Assembly: GCA_043744215.1 (NCBI GenBank)
Contig: JAYTVC010000050.1
Span: 1-64,000 of the forward strand
Reading direction: 5' to 3'
DNA length: 64,000 nucleotides
From: JBEEJL01 sp043744215
GTDB lineage: Bacteria; Pseudomonadota; Gammaproteobacteria; Burkholderiales; JBEEJL01
Numbering within the stretch: the stretch's first letter is position 1; every line of letters starts with the position of its first letter. Below, piece after piece: positions 34,222 through 43,021 of this stretch. The position numbers and the translations under genes were made by a program. Below the pieces are notes generated by a model, which searched no databases, was not told where the DNA came from, and worked only from the letters and a program-made list of their open reading frames with translations.

Positions 34222-35432
34222 TATTTTTTCACCACTTTCACAACGCCACCATCGATGAGCTTTTCCGGTGGGTTGAGAATGAGTTTGTCGCCAACGGCCA
34301 AACCTTTTACTTCCACCAGATCGCCGATAGCATTGCCTTTTTCCAGCGCGACCTGCTTGGCTTTTTCGCCGTTCAACACAAATACGACGGACTTTCCGTC
34401 GCGCTGAGTCATCGTTTCTTTACGCGCTACGGTCACCGGTTTTTTCTCATCAGCCTTCACTTCGCGCGACAGGAAGGCAACCTTGGCGCTCATCTCCGGC
34501 AGGATGCGCGCATCAGGGTCGTTGAATTTCACTTTGACCAACACCGTGGCTTTGGAGCGATCCACCGTCGGCACTTTGCGCACCACCGTGCCGGCAAAAC
34601 GCTGGTCGGGAAATGCTTCCAGTTGGATTTCGCACGGCGCGCCCTCGGCGATTTTGCCAAGATTGGATTCCGATACATCGGCTTCGACTTCCAGTGTTGT
34701 CATGTCTGCCATTGTGACCACCGCGCCGGTGGTGCCCGCAGCGGATGAGAAGGGCGTCACAATGTCGCCCACGTTGGCGTTTTTGGTGAGCACCACGCCG
34801 TCGAACGGCGCGCGGATCAGCGTTTGTTCCACCGACACGCGCGCAACACGGTCGCCTGCGCTGGTGGCGGCCACTGCTGCTTTTAAGCTGTTAATCGTGG
34901 CGCGGGCTTTGTTCAAACGCGCGACGGCGCTGTCGTGTGAAGCGGCGGAAATAAAATTTTTGTCGAGTAAATCCTGCGAGCGCTTAAATGCCTGCTCGGC
35001 GTCTTTCAATTCTGCCATGCCCTGTTCGAGATTTGCTTTGGCGACATTGATGTTCGCCGCCGCCTGCTCTTGCGTGGCGCTCACGTCCTTGTTTTCCAAC
35101 CGCGCAATAATTTCGCCCGCTTTCACCACGCTGCCTTCGCGCACGCCCAGCCATTCGAGGCGGCCGGTGGCTTTCGATGCGACGGAGGCTTTGCGTTGCG
35201 CGACGACATAACCCGTCGCGTTCAACAGCGTGAAACCTTGCGAGGGATAAGTAGAAGACACCGCTGCGGTTTCCACGTCCAGCGCGCCGCCTTTTGATCG
35301 CGCAAACAACAGCCCGCCGCCCATCAGCGCGAGCGCAATTACAATGGGTAAGGGTCGTTTGTACCAGGCACGCCGCTTCGCCGCAGGCCCGTTACGATTG
35401 ATGCTGAGTTTGGATAAATCTGAAGTCGCCAC
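34221..35432 (-). CDS. Periplasmic adaptor subunit (HlyD/MacA-like)
   Basis: This 403-residue membrane-fusion protein has a short N-terminal helix (LPIVIALALMGGGLLFA) and a biotinyl-lipoyl-like half-motif (ATGRLEWLGVREGSVVKAGE). A coiled coil of about 60 residues follows (AAANINVAKANLEQGMAELK...), then beta-barrel regions. It would link the inner-membrane MacB-like permeases to an outer-membrane channel, which is not encoded nearby. It is the first gene of the four-gene operon. Confidence 0.9.
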   Translation of the reverse strand: MATSDLSKLSINRNGPAAKRRAWYKRPLPIVIALALMGGGLLFARSKGGALDVETAAVSSTYPSQGFTLLNATGYVVAQRKASVASKATGRLEWLGVREGSVVKAGEIIARLENKDVSATQEQAAANINVAKANLEQGMAELKDAEQAFKRSQDLLDKNFISAASHDSAVARLNKARATINSLKAAVAATSAGDRVARVSVEQTLIRAPFDGVVLTKNANVGDIVTPFSSAAGTTGAVVTMADMTTLEVEADVSESNLGKIAEGAPCEIQLEAFPDQRFAGTVVRKVPTVDRSKATVLVKVKFNDPDARILPEMSAKVAFLSREVKADEKKPVTVARKETMTQRDGKSVVFVLNGEKAKQVALEKGNAIGDLVEVKGLAVGDKLILNPPEKLIDGGVVKVVKK

Positions 35433-35550
35433 GATGTTGTTGCCTTTTGTTATGTAGGTTGCTCAGCAAGCGCTGATGAAGCCCGATTTTGCAAGCCGCC
35501 GCTACGAAGCTTGCCAGCGAAAAGCGCTAGTCGCCATACGACGTTGCTCA

Positions 35551-35600
35551 CAAAAAATAGCGCCTCACCTATCAACCCTGTGTCGCGTCGCTATTTTTTG
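35551..35600. other. Inverted repeat in the 386-bp gap before hyi
   Basis: CAAAAAATAGCG (35551-35562) and CGCTATTTTTTG (35589-35600) are perfect 12-bp arms around a 26-base loop. The rest of 35433-35818 holds no convincing gene; a 77-codon frame at 35476 lacks support. Confidence 0.6.
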
Positions 35601-35788
35601 TTCGCGCTGGGTTTCTCTTAAAATTCGAAGTGAATCAAAACGTCCTGACTATTATATGCGTTGTGCTGCTGCTATGCTCACGGTGAACGCGAGTTCGTTG
35701 AGGAGATAGACGCGACGTTTCATTGACTGCATAACCAGCCACACGTTCAACGAAAAAATATCTTCGCAGGGCGATTTTTATAAATATT

Positions 35789-35814
35789 GTAACTAATTGA
35801 TTATATTGAATAAT
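35789..35814 (+). repeat. AT-rich dispersed repeat, copy 7
   Basis: GTAACTAATTGATTATATTG followed by AATAAT: a near-perfect consensus copy ending 4 bp before the hyi start codon, where the RBS would be. Confidence 0.85.
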
Positions 35815-35818
35815 CACT

Positions 35819-36595
35819 ATGCCTAAATTTGCCGCTAATCTCTCCATGATGTTCAACGAAGTCAGTTTTCCTGATCGCTTCTCCGCTGCTGCGCAAGCGG
35901 GATTCAAAGGGGTGGAATATTTATTTCCCTACGAGTTTGATGCAAAAGAAATTGAGACGCGCTTGAAACAAAATAGTTTGCAAAACATTTTGTTTAATAT
36001 GCCGCCAGGAAATTGGGCGGCGGGCGAGCGCGGCATCGCCTCATTGCCAAGACGCGAAAAAGAATTTGCCGATGGCGTGCATCAGGCGATTGACTATGCA
36101 AACGCATTAGGCTGCAAACAAATCCATGCGATGGCGGGACTTTTGCCGACGGATGCGGATAAAGCTGCGTATCGAAAAGTATATCTCGGTAACTTGCAAT
36201 ACGCGGCCGCAGAATTGGCGAAACATGATGTGCTGTTGTTGATTGAACCCATAAACACCCGCGACATCCCCGGCTATTTTCTCAACACCCAGGCGGAAGC
36301 CTTTGCCATTCTGGAAGAAATCGCCGCGCCGAATTTGAAAATGCAAATGGATATCTACCACATGCAAATTATGGAAGGTGATATCGAAACCAAACTGCGC
36401 AAATATTTACCCCATGTGGCGCACATACAAATCGCCCGTGTGCCTGGTCGCAACGAGCCTGTTAATGGCGAAATCAATTACGATTATTTGTTCGCACTGC
36501 TGGATGAATTGAAATACGACGGTTGGATTGGATGCGAATACCGGCCAGCGAAGGGAACGCTCGAAGGTTTGAAATGGTTTGAGAAATACCGCTGA
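35819..36595 (+). CDS. hyi: Hydroxypyruvate isomerase
   Basis: This 258-residue TIM-barrel enzyme of the AP-endonuclease-2-like isomerase family interconverts hydroxypyruvate and tartronate semialdehyde. Seen are FAANLSMMFNE at the N terminus, LLIEPINTRDIPGYFLN with a metal-binding Glu, QMDIYHMQIMEGD and GCEYRPA with the last Glu ligand. Length fits Hyi/OtnI proteins. No glyoxylate carboligase gene is adjacent, so OtnI-type 2-oxo-tetronate isomerase activity is an alternative. The leader is an AT-rich repeat without a good RBS. Confidence 0.88.
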   Translation: MPKFAANLSMMFNEVSFPDRFSAAAQAGFKGVEYLFPYEFDAKEIETRLKQNSLQNILFNMPPGNWAAGERGIASLPRREKEFADGVHQAIDYANALGCKQIHAMAGLLPTDADKAAYRKVYLGNLQYAAAELAKHDVLLLIEPINTRDIPGYFLNTQAEAFAILEEIAAPNLKMQMDIYHMQIMEGDIETKLRKYLPHVAHIQIARVPGRNEPVNGEINYDYLFALLDELKYDGWIGCEYRPAKGTLEGLKWFEKYR

Positions 36596-36601
36596 GAAAA
36601 C

Positions 36602-36688
36602 TGGTGCCGGGAGGGAGACTCGAACTCCCACAGTGTTACCACCGGCGGATTTTGAGTCCGCTGCGTCTACCGATTCCGCCATCCCGGC
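36602..36688 (-). tRNA. tRNA-Leu (anticodon CAA)
   Basis: The minus strand folds as a class II tRNA: acceptor GCCGGGA/TCCCGGC, anticodon loop CTCAAAA with CAA at the centre, a long variable arm, and a T loop GTTCGAGTC. The CCA end is encoded (36602-36604). It lies convergent with hyi and 87 bp from queA. Confidence 0.95.
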
Positions 36689-36775
36689 AAAGAGAGTTGG
36701 TTCAGGTGAGGAGCGGATTATCCGCGAATTATGGCATTTCAGCAAGATTGCCAGTGATATGATTGCGCACTAAAA

Positions 36776-37846
36776 ATGTCAGCGATATCTATGCGCATCA
36801 GCGACTTTGATTATTTTCTTCCGCCCGAACTCATCGCCCAGTTTCCACCAGCCGTGCGGGGCGCAAGCCGCTTGCTGCATCTCGAAGGTGTGAGCGGCAC
36901 TATTCAACACAAACAGTTCCGCGATTTGCTTGATCTGGCGCAAGCCGGTGACGTGATGGTGTTCAACGACACCCGCGTCATCAAAGCGCGCTTGCACGGA
37001 CAAAAATCCAGCGGCGGTAAAATTGAGGTAATGGTCGAGCGGGTAATGGGCGAACATGAAGTGCTCGCGCTCATCCGTGCCAGCCATGCGCCTTTGCCCG
37101 GCAGCACATTACGTTTGGCGGACGCATTGGATGTCACTGTCATTGAACGCAACGAAGATTTATTCCGCCTGCGTTTTGAAAACAGCGAAAATGTTTTCTC
37201 GGTACTGGAAAAATACGGCGCATTACCATTGCCGCCGTATATCACCCACGACCCCGATCAAACCGACGAGACGCGTTACCAAACCGTGTTCGCGCGCGCG
37301 CCTGGTGCGGTTGCTGCGCCAACAGCGGGTTTGCATTTTGATGAGGCGATGATGCAGGCACTGAAACAAAAAGGCGTCGCCATCGCGTATGTCACGCTGC
37401 ATGTCGGCGCGGGAACCTTTCAGCCGGTACGTGTAGAAAATATTTCAGAGCACACCATGCACAACGAATGGTACGACATTCCGCAAGCGACGGTTGATAA
37501 AATTATTCAATGTAATCAAATAGATAGAAAAGTCATCGCCGTGGGCACGACCAGCCTGCGCGCGCTCGAAGGCTGCACGAAAAAGCATGGCGAATTACAA
37601 GCGGGGTTTGGCGAGACGAAAATTTTTATCACGCCAGGTTTTCAATTCAAAGTCGTTGATCGGCTGCTGACGAATTTTCATTTACCTAAATCGACTTTGC
37701 TCATGCTCGTATCGGCGTTTGCTGGCGTGGAAAATATCCGGCGTGCGTATCAAGAGGCGATTGCACAGCGCTATCGTTTTTTTAGTTATGGCGATGCGAT
37801 GTTGATTGAGTGGGAAAATAACCGGATGAAGACTGACGCGGCGTAA
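36776..37846 (+). CDS. queA: tRNA ribosyltransferase-isomerase QueA
   Basis: This 356-residue enzyme transfers ribose from SAM to 7-aminomethyl-deazaguanine in tRNA, forming epoxyqueuosine. Seen are FDYFLPPELIAQFP, VMVFNDTRVIKARLHG, PTAGLHFDEAMM, YVTLHVGAGTFQPVR and ITPGFQFKVVDRLLTNFHLP. The ATG at 36776 is followed by another at 36791 that is equally plausible. An AT-rich repeat-like stretch lies within the gene at 37501-37527 without changing the family length. Its last 17 codons plus the following 30 bases are duplicated downstream at 37942-38026. It works with tgt, two genes downstream. Confidence 0.96.
   Translation: MSAISMRISDFDYFLPPELIAQFPPAVRGASRLLHLEGVSGTIQHKQFRDLLDLAQAGDVMVFNDTRVIKARLHGQKSSGGKIEVMVERVMGEHEVLALIRASHAPLPGSTLRLADALDVTVIERNEDLFRLRFENSENVFSVLEKYGALPLPPYITHDPDQTDETRYQTVFARAPGAVAAPTAGLHFDEAMMQALKQKGVAIAYVTLHVGAGTFQPVRVENISEHTMHNEWYDIPQATVDKIIQCNQIDRKVIAVGTTSLRALEGCTKKHGELQAGFGETKIFITPGFQFKVVDRLLTNFHLPKSTLLMLVSAFAGVENIRRAYQEAIAQRYRFFSYGDAMLIEWENNRMKTDAA
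37501..37527 (-). repeat. AT-rich repeat-like sequence inside queA, copy 8
   Basis: AATTATTCAATGTAATCAAA then TAGATAG differs from the reference copy at 23301 at only about three of 27 positions, yet it is coding (IIQCNQIDRK). The gene length here equals that of E. coli QueA, so this is substitution rather than insertion, or coincidence. Confidence 0.55.
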
Positions 37847-37878
37847 AGCAGATCCTTCGCTTTCGCTCAGGATGACAT
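37794..37878 (+). repeat. queA 3' tail with downstream repeat, copy A
   Basis: The end of queA plus AGATCCTTCGCTTTCGCTCA and GGATGACA. It is about 88 percent identical to copy B 148 bases further on. Confidence 0.8.
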
Positions 37879-37941
37879 ATTTTTTTGCTGGTTCAGTGAG
37901 CCATCGCCAAAAGAATTTACTTTTGCAGTCGGAACAGTGTC

Positions 37942-38026
37942 ATGCGATGTTGATTGAGCGCGGAATTAACCAGATGAAGGTTGACGCGGCGTAAAAGCAG
38001 ATCCTTCGCTCCGCTCAGGATGACAA
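37942..38026 (+). repeat. queA 3' tail with downstream repeat, copy B
   Basis: ATGCGATGTTGATTGAGCGC onward repeats the last 17 queA codons (MLIERGINQMKVDAA, stop) and the following AGATCCTTCGCTCCGCTCAG. No other part of queA is present. The 275-bp stretch 37847-38121 holds these repeats and no other gene. Confidence 0.8.
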
Positions 38027-38121
38027 CAGTCCCGAATGCATAGCCGGTGTAACTTGCTTTTTCATTCGTAAATGTAACGATGCTTTTGGTATGATATGCA
38101 CTAAATAATTCTGAGCATGTC

Positions 38122-38562
38122 ATGGCAAAACCAGTCCCCCACACCCGCGCTGCCTATCGCCACTTCCAAACCATCACCACCCGCTGGCTCGACAACGATG
38201 CCTACGGCCATGTGAACAACACGGTGTATTACACCTACTTCGATACCGTGGTGAATACTTTTCTGATCAGCCACAACGTGCTCGATGTGCAGCGCGGCGA
38301 AGTCATCGGCCTGGCGGTGGAAACGCAATGCAATTATTTTGCGCCGCTGACTTTCCCTGATACGGTGCATGCCGGATTGCGGGTGGCAAAACTCGGCAAC
38401 AGCAGCGTGCGTTATGAAGTCGGCATTTTCCGCAATAACGATACGGCAGCCTGCGCGCAAGGACATTTTGTGCATGTGTACGTGGATCGCCATTTGCGCA
38501 AATCGGCACTGGTGCCCGATGCGATGCGCAAGGTGCTGCAAACCATTTTGGTTCCAGCATGA
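38122..38562 (+). CDS. Acyl-CoA thioesterase, 4HBT hotdog family
   Basis: This 146-residue hotdog-fold protein has RWLDNDAYGHVNNTVYYTYF, in which the Asp and the HVNN loop are the catalytic signature of YbgC/FadM-type thioesterases. It would hydrolyse acyl-CoA or 4-hydroxybenzoyl-CoA-like thioesters; the substrate is not evident. Its stop overlaps the tgt start (ATGA), so it is translated together with tgt. Confidence 0.87.
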   Translation: MAKPVPHTRAAYRHFQTITTRWLDNDAYGHVNNTVYYTYFDTVVNTFLISHNVLDVQRGEVIGLAVETQCNYFAPLTFPDTVHAGLRVAKLGNSSVRYEVGIFRNNDTAACAQGHFVHVYVDRHLRKSALVPDAMRKVLQTILVPA

Positions 38563-39659
38563 TTTTTAACTTGCACGCCACATCAGGCGCGGCACGGCGT
38601 GGCACGCTGACTCTGCCGCACGGAAAAGTGGAAACGCCGGCGTTTATGCCGGTGGGTACTTATGGCACGGTGAAAGCCATGTCACCGTTGGAATTAAAAG
38701 AAAGCGGCGCGCACATCGTGCTGGGCAACACATTTCATTTGTGGTTGCGGCCCGGACTCGATGTGATAGAGGCTCACGGCGGGCTGCATACATTTATGGG
38801 TTGGGACGGCCCCATCCTCACTGACAGCGGCGGCTTTCAAGTATTCAGTCTCGGTGCACTGCGCAAAATTTCCGAAGAAGGTGTGGCGTTCCAATCGCCT
38901 GTCAATGGCGATAAATTATTTCTGACACCGGAAGATTCAATGCGAATTCAACGCGTATTGAACTCCGACATTGTGATGATTTTCGACGAGTGCACACCGT
39001 ATCCGGCCGATGAAAAAACCGCGCGCGAGTCCATGCAGCTTTCGTTGCGCTGGGCCGAACGCAGCAAGCGCGGGCATGAGGGCAACGCGAATGCGTTATT
39101 TGCCATCGTGCAAGGCGGTATGTTTGAAAATCTGCGCGATGAATCGCTGGCCGGTTTGGTGAATCTGGATTTCCCCGGCTATGCCATCGGCGGGCTTTCT
39201 GTCGGCGAACCCAAGGACGACATGCAGCGCATTCTCGCCCACACCGCGCCGCAACTGCCGAAAAATAAACCGCGTTACCTGATGGGCGTGGGCACGCCGG
39301 AAGATCTGGTCAATGCGGTTGGGCAAGGCATCGACATGTTCGATTGTGTGATGCCCACGCGCAACGCGCGCAACGGCTGGTTGTTCACACAGCACGGCGA
39401 CATTAAAATCCGCAACGCAAAATACAAGTTGGATACCAGGCCGCTCGACGAACAATGCGAATGCTATACCTGCAAACATTTCAGCCGCGCCTATTTACAT
39501 CACTTGCAGCGGGTGAACGAGATTCTTGGCGCGCGTTTGAATACTATTCATAATATTCATTATTATCAATGGCTTATGAAATCAATACGAGCCGCAATTG
39601 AGCGAGGCCAGTACGCTGATTTTGCCCAGGCGTTCAGTCAGGCGCGCAGCAGTCCGTGA
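38559..39659 (+). CDS. tgt: tRNA-guanine transglycosylase
   Basis: This 366-residue TIM-barrel enzyme swaps guanine 34 for preQ1 in queuosine tRNAs. The general acid/base D89 lies in LTDSGGFQVFS, the nucleophile D262 in GIDMFDCVMPTRNARNG, and the zinc site is C300, C302, C305 and H331. Length fits bacterial Tgt. It overlaps the thioesterase gene by 4 bases and is followed by yajC, secD and secF, the classical queA-tgt-yajC-secDF layout with one gene added. Confidence 0.97.
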   Translation: MIFNLHATSGAARRGTLTLPHGKVETPAFMPVGTYGTVKAMSPLELKESGAHIVLGNTFHLWLRPGLDVIEAHGGLHTFMGWDGPILTDSGGFQVFSLGALRKISEEGVAFQSPVNGDKLFLTPEDSMRIQRVLNSDIVMIFDECTPYPADEKTARESMQLSLRWAERSKRGHEGNANALFAIVQGGMFENLRDESLAGLVNLDFPGYAIGGLSVGEPKDDMQRILAHTAPQLPKNKPRYLMGVGTPEDLVNAVGQGIDMFDCVMPTRNARNGWLFTQHGDIKIRNAKYKLDTRPLDEQCECYTCKHFSRAYLHHLQRVNEILGARLNTIHNIHYYQWLMKSIRAAIERGQYADFAQAFSQARSSP

Positions 39660-39704
39660 TAGAATACGCGGCTTATTTCATCAGTCATGCACGCCGGAGA
39701 AAAC

Positions 39705-40022
39705 ATGTTTATTAGTGAAGCCTTTGCCCAAGCCGCCACACCGCAGGCGGCAGATTTATTTCAACCCATCACATTGGCGATTATGTTCGGCGCAATGTTT
39801 TTTTTCATGGTGCGGCCACAAATGAAACGCGCCAAGGAGCAAGCCAATATGCTCAAGGCGCTGCAAAAAGGCGATGAAGTCATCGCCGGCGGCATGCTCG
39901 GCAAAGTTACCAAAGTGGGCGACAATTATGTGAGCCTAGAGATTGCCGACAACGTTGTCATTCAGGTGCAAAAAAACATTATCACCATGCCTTTGCCCAA
40001 AGGCACGATTAAAAACGCGTAA
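39705..40022 (+). CDS. yajC: Sec translocon accessory protein YajC
   Basis: This 105-residue protein has one N-terminal transmembrane helix (ITLAIMFGAMFFFMVRPQ), then a charged soluble domain with ANMLKALQKGDEVIAGGMLG. YajC associates with SecDF. The ATG at 39705 is taken because it gives the normal short N terminus; an in-frame Met six codons earlier is less likely. It is followed by secD after 46 bp. Confidence 0.95.
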   Translation: MFISEAFAQAATPQAADLFQPITLAIMFGAMFFFMVRPQMKRAKEQANMLKALQKGDEVIAGGMLGKVTKVGDNYVSLEIADNVVIQVQKNIITMPLPKGTIKNA

Positions 40023-40068
40023 GCCAAATCTGCAACCGAGTTTTTTGAAATAATATTGTGAGCCGTCC

Positions 40069-41922
40069 ATGAATCGTTACCCGCTTTGGAAAAACCTCTT
40101 AATCGTGTTGGCGCTGGTGCTGGGCTTGCTCTATACCGCACCGAATTTTTTTGGTGAAGCGCCCGCCGTGCAAGTGGCGCTGGTTCGTGCATCTGCCAAG
40201 GCCGATGTCAGTATGTTGAGCCGCGTGCAGGATGCGCTGAAAAACGCGAAGATCGATTCCACCGGCGCGAGCTTTCAAGATAACAGCGTGCGTGTGCAGT
40301 TTGCCGATACCGATACGCAATTAAAAGCGCGCGACCTGCTCGACAAGCTGTTCAATCTCGACGAAAAAAATCCTTCCCATGTCATTGCGCTCTATCTTGA
40401 GCCGAAGTCTCCTGCGTGGCTGGCGAAAATTAGCGCCTTGCCCATGTACCTCGGCCTGGATTTGCGCGGTGGCGTGCACTTGCTGATGCAGGTGGACATG
40501 AAAGCGGCGCTGGACAAAAAAATCGAAAGCTATGCCAGTGAAGCGCGTTTCCTGCAGCGCGAGAAAAAAGTCTACGACACCATTGTGGTGCGCGAAGGGC
40601 AAAAAGTAGTGGTGCGCATGAAGGATGAAGCCAAGCGACAGACCGTAATGAAATTACTGGCCAGCGAAATTCCCGGTCTCAGCCTGAAAGAAGAAGGCGC
40701 TGGCGACAACCTTTCCGTCGTTGGCACCATCAGCCCGGTAGCTACGGCAGAAATCCAAAAAGCCGCTGTCGGCCAGAACATCCTCACACTGCGCAACCGT
40801 ATCAATGAGATGGGCACCAAGGAACCGATCATCCAGCAACAAGGCGCTGATCGCATCATTGTGCAATTACCAGGCGTGCAGGACCCGGCCAAGGTCAAGG
40901 AAATTATCGGCCGTACCGCCACGCTGGAGATTCGCCTCGTCGATGAAGAAAATGATCCGAATCAGGCAGTCGTGCCGTTCGGCTCCGAGCGCGTGTTCGA
41001 ACGCAACGGCCAGCCCGTGCTGGTAAAAAAACAAGTGGTGCTGACGGGTGAAGTCATCACCGATGCGGCGTCGGGCTTTGAGCAGGAAAATAATCGTCCG
41101 CTGGTCAGGATTGGCATGGATGCAAAAGGTGCCAAGGTAATCAAACAAGTATCGCGCGACAATATTAAAAAGCGTATGGCGATTTTACTGATAGAGAAAA
41201 ATAAAACCGAAGCCATCAGCGTCGCAACCATCCAAAGCGAATTGGGTTCAAATTTCCAGATCACCGGCTTGCCCAGCCTGCAGGAAGCCAATGACCTTGC
41301 ACTGCTCTTGCGTGCCGGCGCGCTGGCGGCTCCGATGGAGTTTGCGGAAGAGCGCACCGTAGGGCCGAGTCTCGGTGCGGAAAATATCGCCAAGGGCTTT
41401 CATTCCACCTGGATCGGCTTTACGTTAATTGCGGTATTCATGACGGTGTATTACTTGCTGTTCGGTTTTGTTTCAGTTGTCGCGCTGGCCATTAACGTGC
41501 TGTTTCTGGTGGGCCTGTTGTCGGCCATGCAGGCCACGCTTACCTTGCCCGGCATGGCCGGTATTGCGCTCACGGTCGGTATGGCCATCGATGCCAACGT
41601 ATTGATCAACGAACGTATCCGCGAAGAATTGCGTAACGGCGTCACGCCGCAAAAAGCGATTGAGGCCGGTTACGCGCGCGCGTTCGGCACCATTATCGAT
41701 TCCAACGTCACGACTTTAATAGCGGGGTTGGCTTTGCTGATATTCGGTTCCGGCCCCATCAAAGGCTTCGCCGTCGTGTTATGTCTCGGCATTCTGACTT
41801 CCATGTTCAGCTCCGTGGTGGTTTCGCGTGGCTTGGTGAACTTGATTTACGGTGGCCGCCGCAAGTTGGAAAAACTGTCCATCGGCAATGTTGGGTGGCA
41901 CAAGCAGGTAACGGATAAATAA
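40069..41922 (+). CDS. secD: Protein translocase subunit SecD
   Basis: This 617-residue inner-membrane protein uses the proton gradient to help pull proteins through SecYEG. It has helix 1 at the N terminus (LLIVLALVLGLLYTAPNFF), a large periplasmic domain with MYLGLDLRGGVHLLMQVD and P1 motifs, and five C-terminal helices with GMAGIALTVGMAIDANVLIN. The last contains the conserved Asp of the proton path. It is the upstream partner of secF. Confidence 0.97.
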   Translation: MNRYPLWKNLLIVLALVLGLLYTAPNFFGEAPAVQVALVRASAKADVSMLSRVQDALKNAKIDSTGASFQDNSVRVQFADTDTQLKARDLLDKLFNLDEKNPSHVIALYLEPKSPAWLAKISALPMYLGLDLRGGVHLLMQVDMKAALDKKIESYASEARFLQREKKVYDTIVVREGQKVVVRMKDEAKRQTVMKLLASEIPGLSLKEEGAGDNLSVVGTISPVATAEIQKAAVGQNILTLRNRINEMGTKEPIIQQQGADRIIVQLPGVQDPAKVKEIIGRTATLEIRLVDEENDPNQAVVPFGSERVFERNGQPVLVKKQVVLTGEVITDAASGFEQENNRPLVRIGMDAKGAKVIKQVSRDNIKKRMAILLIEKNKTEAISVATIQSELGSNFQITGLPSLQEANDLALLLRAGALAAPMEFAEERTVGPSLGAENIAKGFHSTWIGFTLIAVFMTVYYLLFGFVSVVALAINVLFLVGLLSAMQATLTLPGMAGIALTVGMAIDANVLINERIREELRNGVTPQKAIEAGYARAFGTIIDSNVTTLIAGLALLIFGSGPIKGFAVVLCLGILTSMFSSVVVSRGLVNLIYGGRRKLEKLSIGNVGWHKQVTDK

Positions 41923-41995
41923 TATTTTTAATGAAGCTGCTAAAGCATTTGATTAATTTTGGTGTGCATACGTACACGGGATAGAGCGGAAGAAA

Positions 41996-42961
41996 ATGGA
42001 ATTTTTCAGAATTAAAAAAGACATCCCCTTCATGAGCTGGGGAAGAGTCACGACTACCATTTCATTAGTGACATTTTTGCTGGCGGTATTTTTCCTGTTT
42101 AAAAACGGTTTGAATTTTTCCGTGGATTTCACTGGCGGCACGGTAATGGAAGTGAGTTATGACAAGGCCGCAGACTTGGCCAAAGTGCGCGAGGCAATTG
42201 GCAAGCTGGGGTTCATTGATGCCAGCGTACAAAACTTTGGTACATCGCGCGATGTGCTTATCCGCCTGCCGCTGAAAGGCGAAGCCAGCAGTGCGGCGCT
42301 GTCAGAAAAAGTTTTCGGCGCGCTATGTGAGGGCGGGCAGGTGAAAGAGAGCCGCTGCATCAGCAGCGGTGCGACGGTAGCGGAACTCAAGCGGGTCGAA
42401 TTCGTCGGTGGCCAGGTAGGCGCGGAATTATGGCGCGACGGCGGTATGGCACTGTTATTTGTAATTATCGGCATCGTGCTCTATTTATGGGTCCGCTTTG
42501 AATGGCGCCTCGCGGTCGCCACCATTATCGCCAACCTGCATGACGTGGTGATTATTCTCGGTTGCTTTGCGCTGTTTAAGTGGGAGTTTTCCCTCTCGGT
42601 ATTGGCAGCGGTGCTGGCCATTCTCGGTTACTCGGTCAATGAATCGGTCGTCGTGTTCGACCGGGTGCGCGAAAATTTCCGCAAAATGCGCGGTGCCAGT
42701 GTCGCACAAGTGATCGACAACGCCATCACGCGCACCATGTCGCGCACCGTTATTACCCACGGTTGTACGCAATTGATGGTGACATCAATGTTATTTTTCG
42801 GCGGCGAAACGCTGCACTATTTTGCGTTGGCGCTGACCATCGGTATTCTATTCGGCATTTATTCTTCCGTGCTGGTGGCATCACCTATCGCCATGTGGTT
42901 GGGCGTGAAGCGGGAGGATTTTATCAAGCCGGAGAAAAAACCGGCTGAGGCCCAGGTTTAA
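41996..42961 (+). CDS. secF: Protein translocase subunit SecF
   Basis: This 321-residue partner of SecD has six transmembrane helices, a periplasmic loop with FSVDFTGGTVMEVSY, and the conserved LGYSVNESVVVFDRVREN with Asp. It starts 73 bp after secD, with AGAGCGGAAG upstream as RBS. A poorly matching AT-rich stretch (GCATTTGATTAATTTTG) lies in the gap. Confidence 0.97.
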   Translation: MEFFRIKKDIPFMSWGRVTTTISLVTFLLAVFFLFKNGLNFSVDFTGGTVMEVSYDKAADLAKVREAIGKLGFIDASVQNFGTSRDVLIRLPLKGEASSAALSEKVFGALCEGGQVKESRCISSGATVAELKRVEFVGGQVGAELWRDGGMALLFVIIGIVLYLWVRFEWRLAVATIIANLHDVVIILGCFALFKWEFSLSVLAAVLAILGYSVNESVVVFDRVRENFRKMRGASVAQVIDNAITRTMSRTVITHGCTQLMVTSMLFFGGETLHYFALALTIGILFGIYSSVLVASPIAMWLGVKREDFIKPEKKPAEAQV

Positions 42962-43021
42962 CGGACACAAATATCATTGGCGGCCCTGCCGCTATCGATG
43001 TATCAGGGATGGCATAACTGA

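Noticed and set aside
35476..35709. A 77-codon frame in the gap before hyi
   Set aside because: No RBS, no recognisable features, and it runs across an inverted repeat.
39538..39575. An AT-rich stretch in tgt resembling the dispersed repeat
   Set aside because: It encodes the conserved NTIHNIHYYQ segment expected in all Tgt proteins, and the base match to the repeat core is poor.
41940..41962. GCATTTGATTAATTTTG before secF as a repeat copy
   Set aside because: Only about half of the consensus is present; too weak to count.
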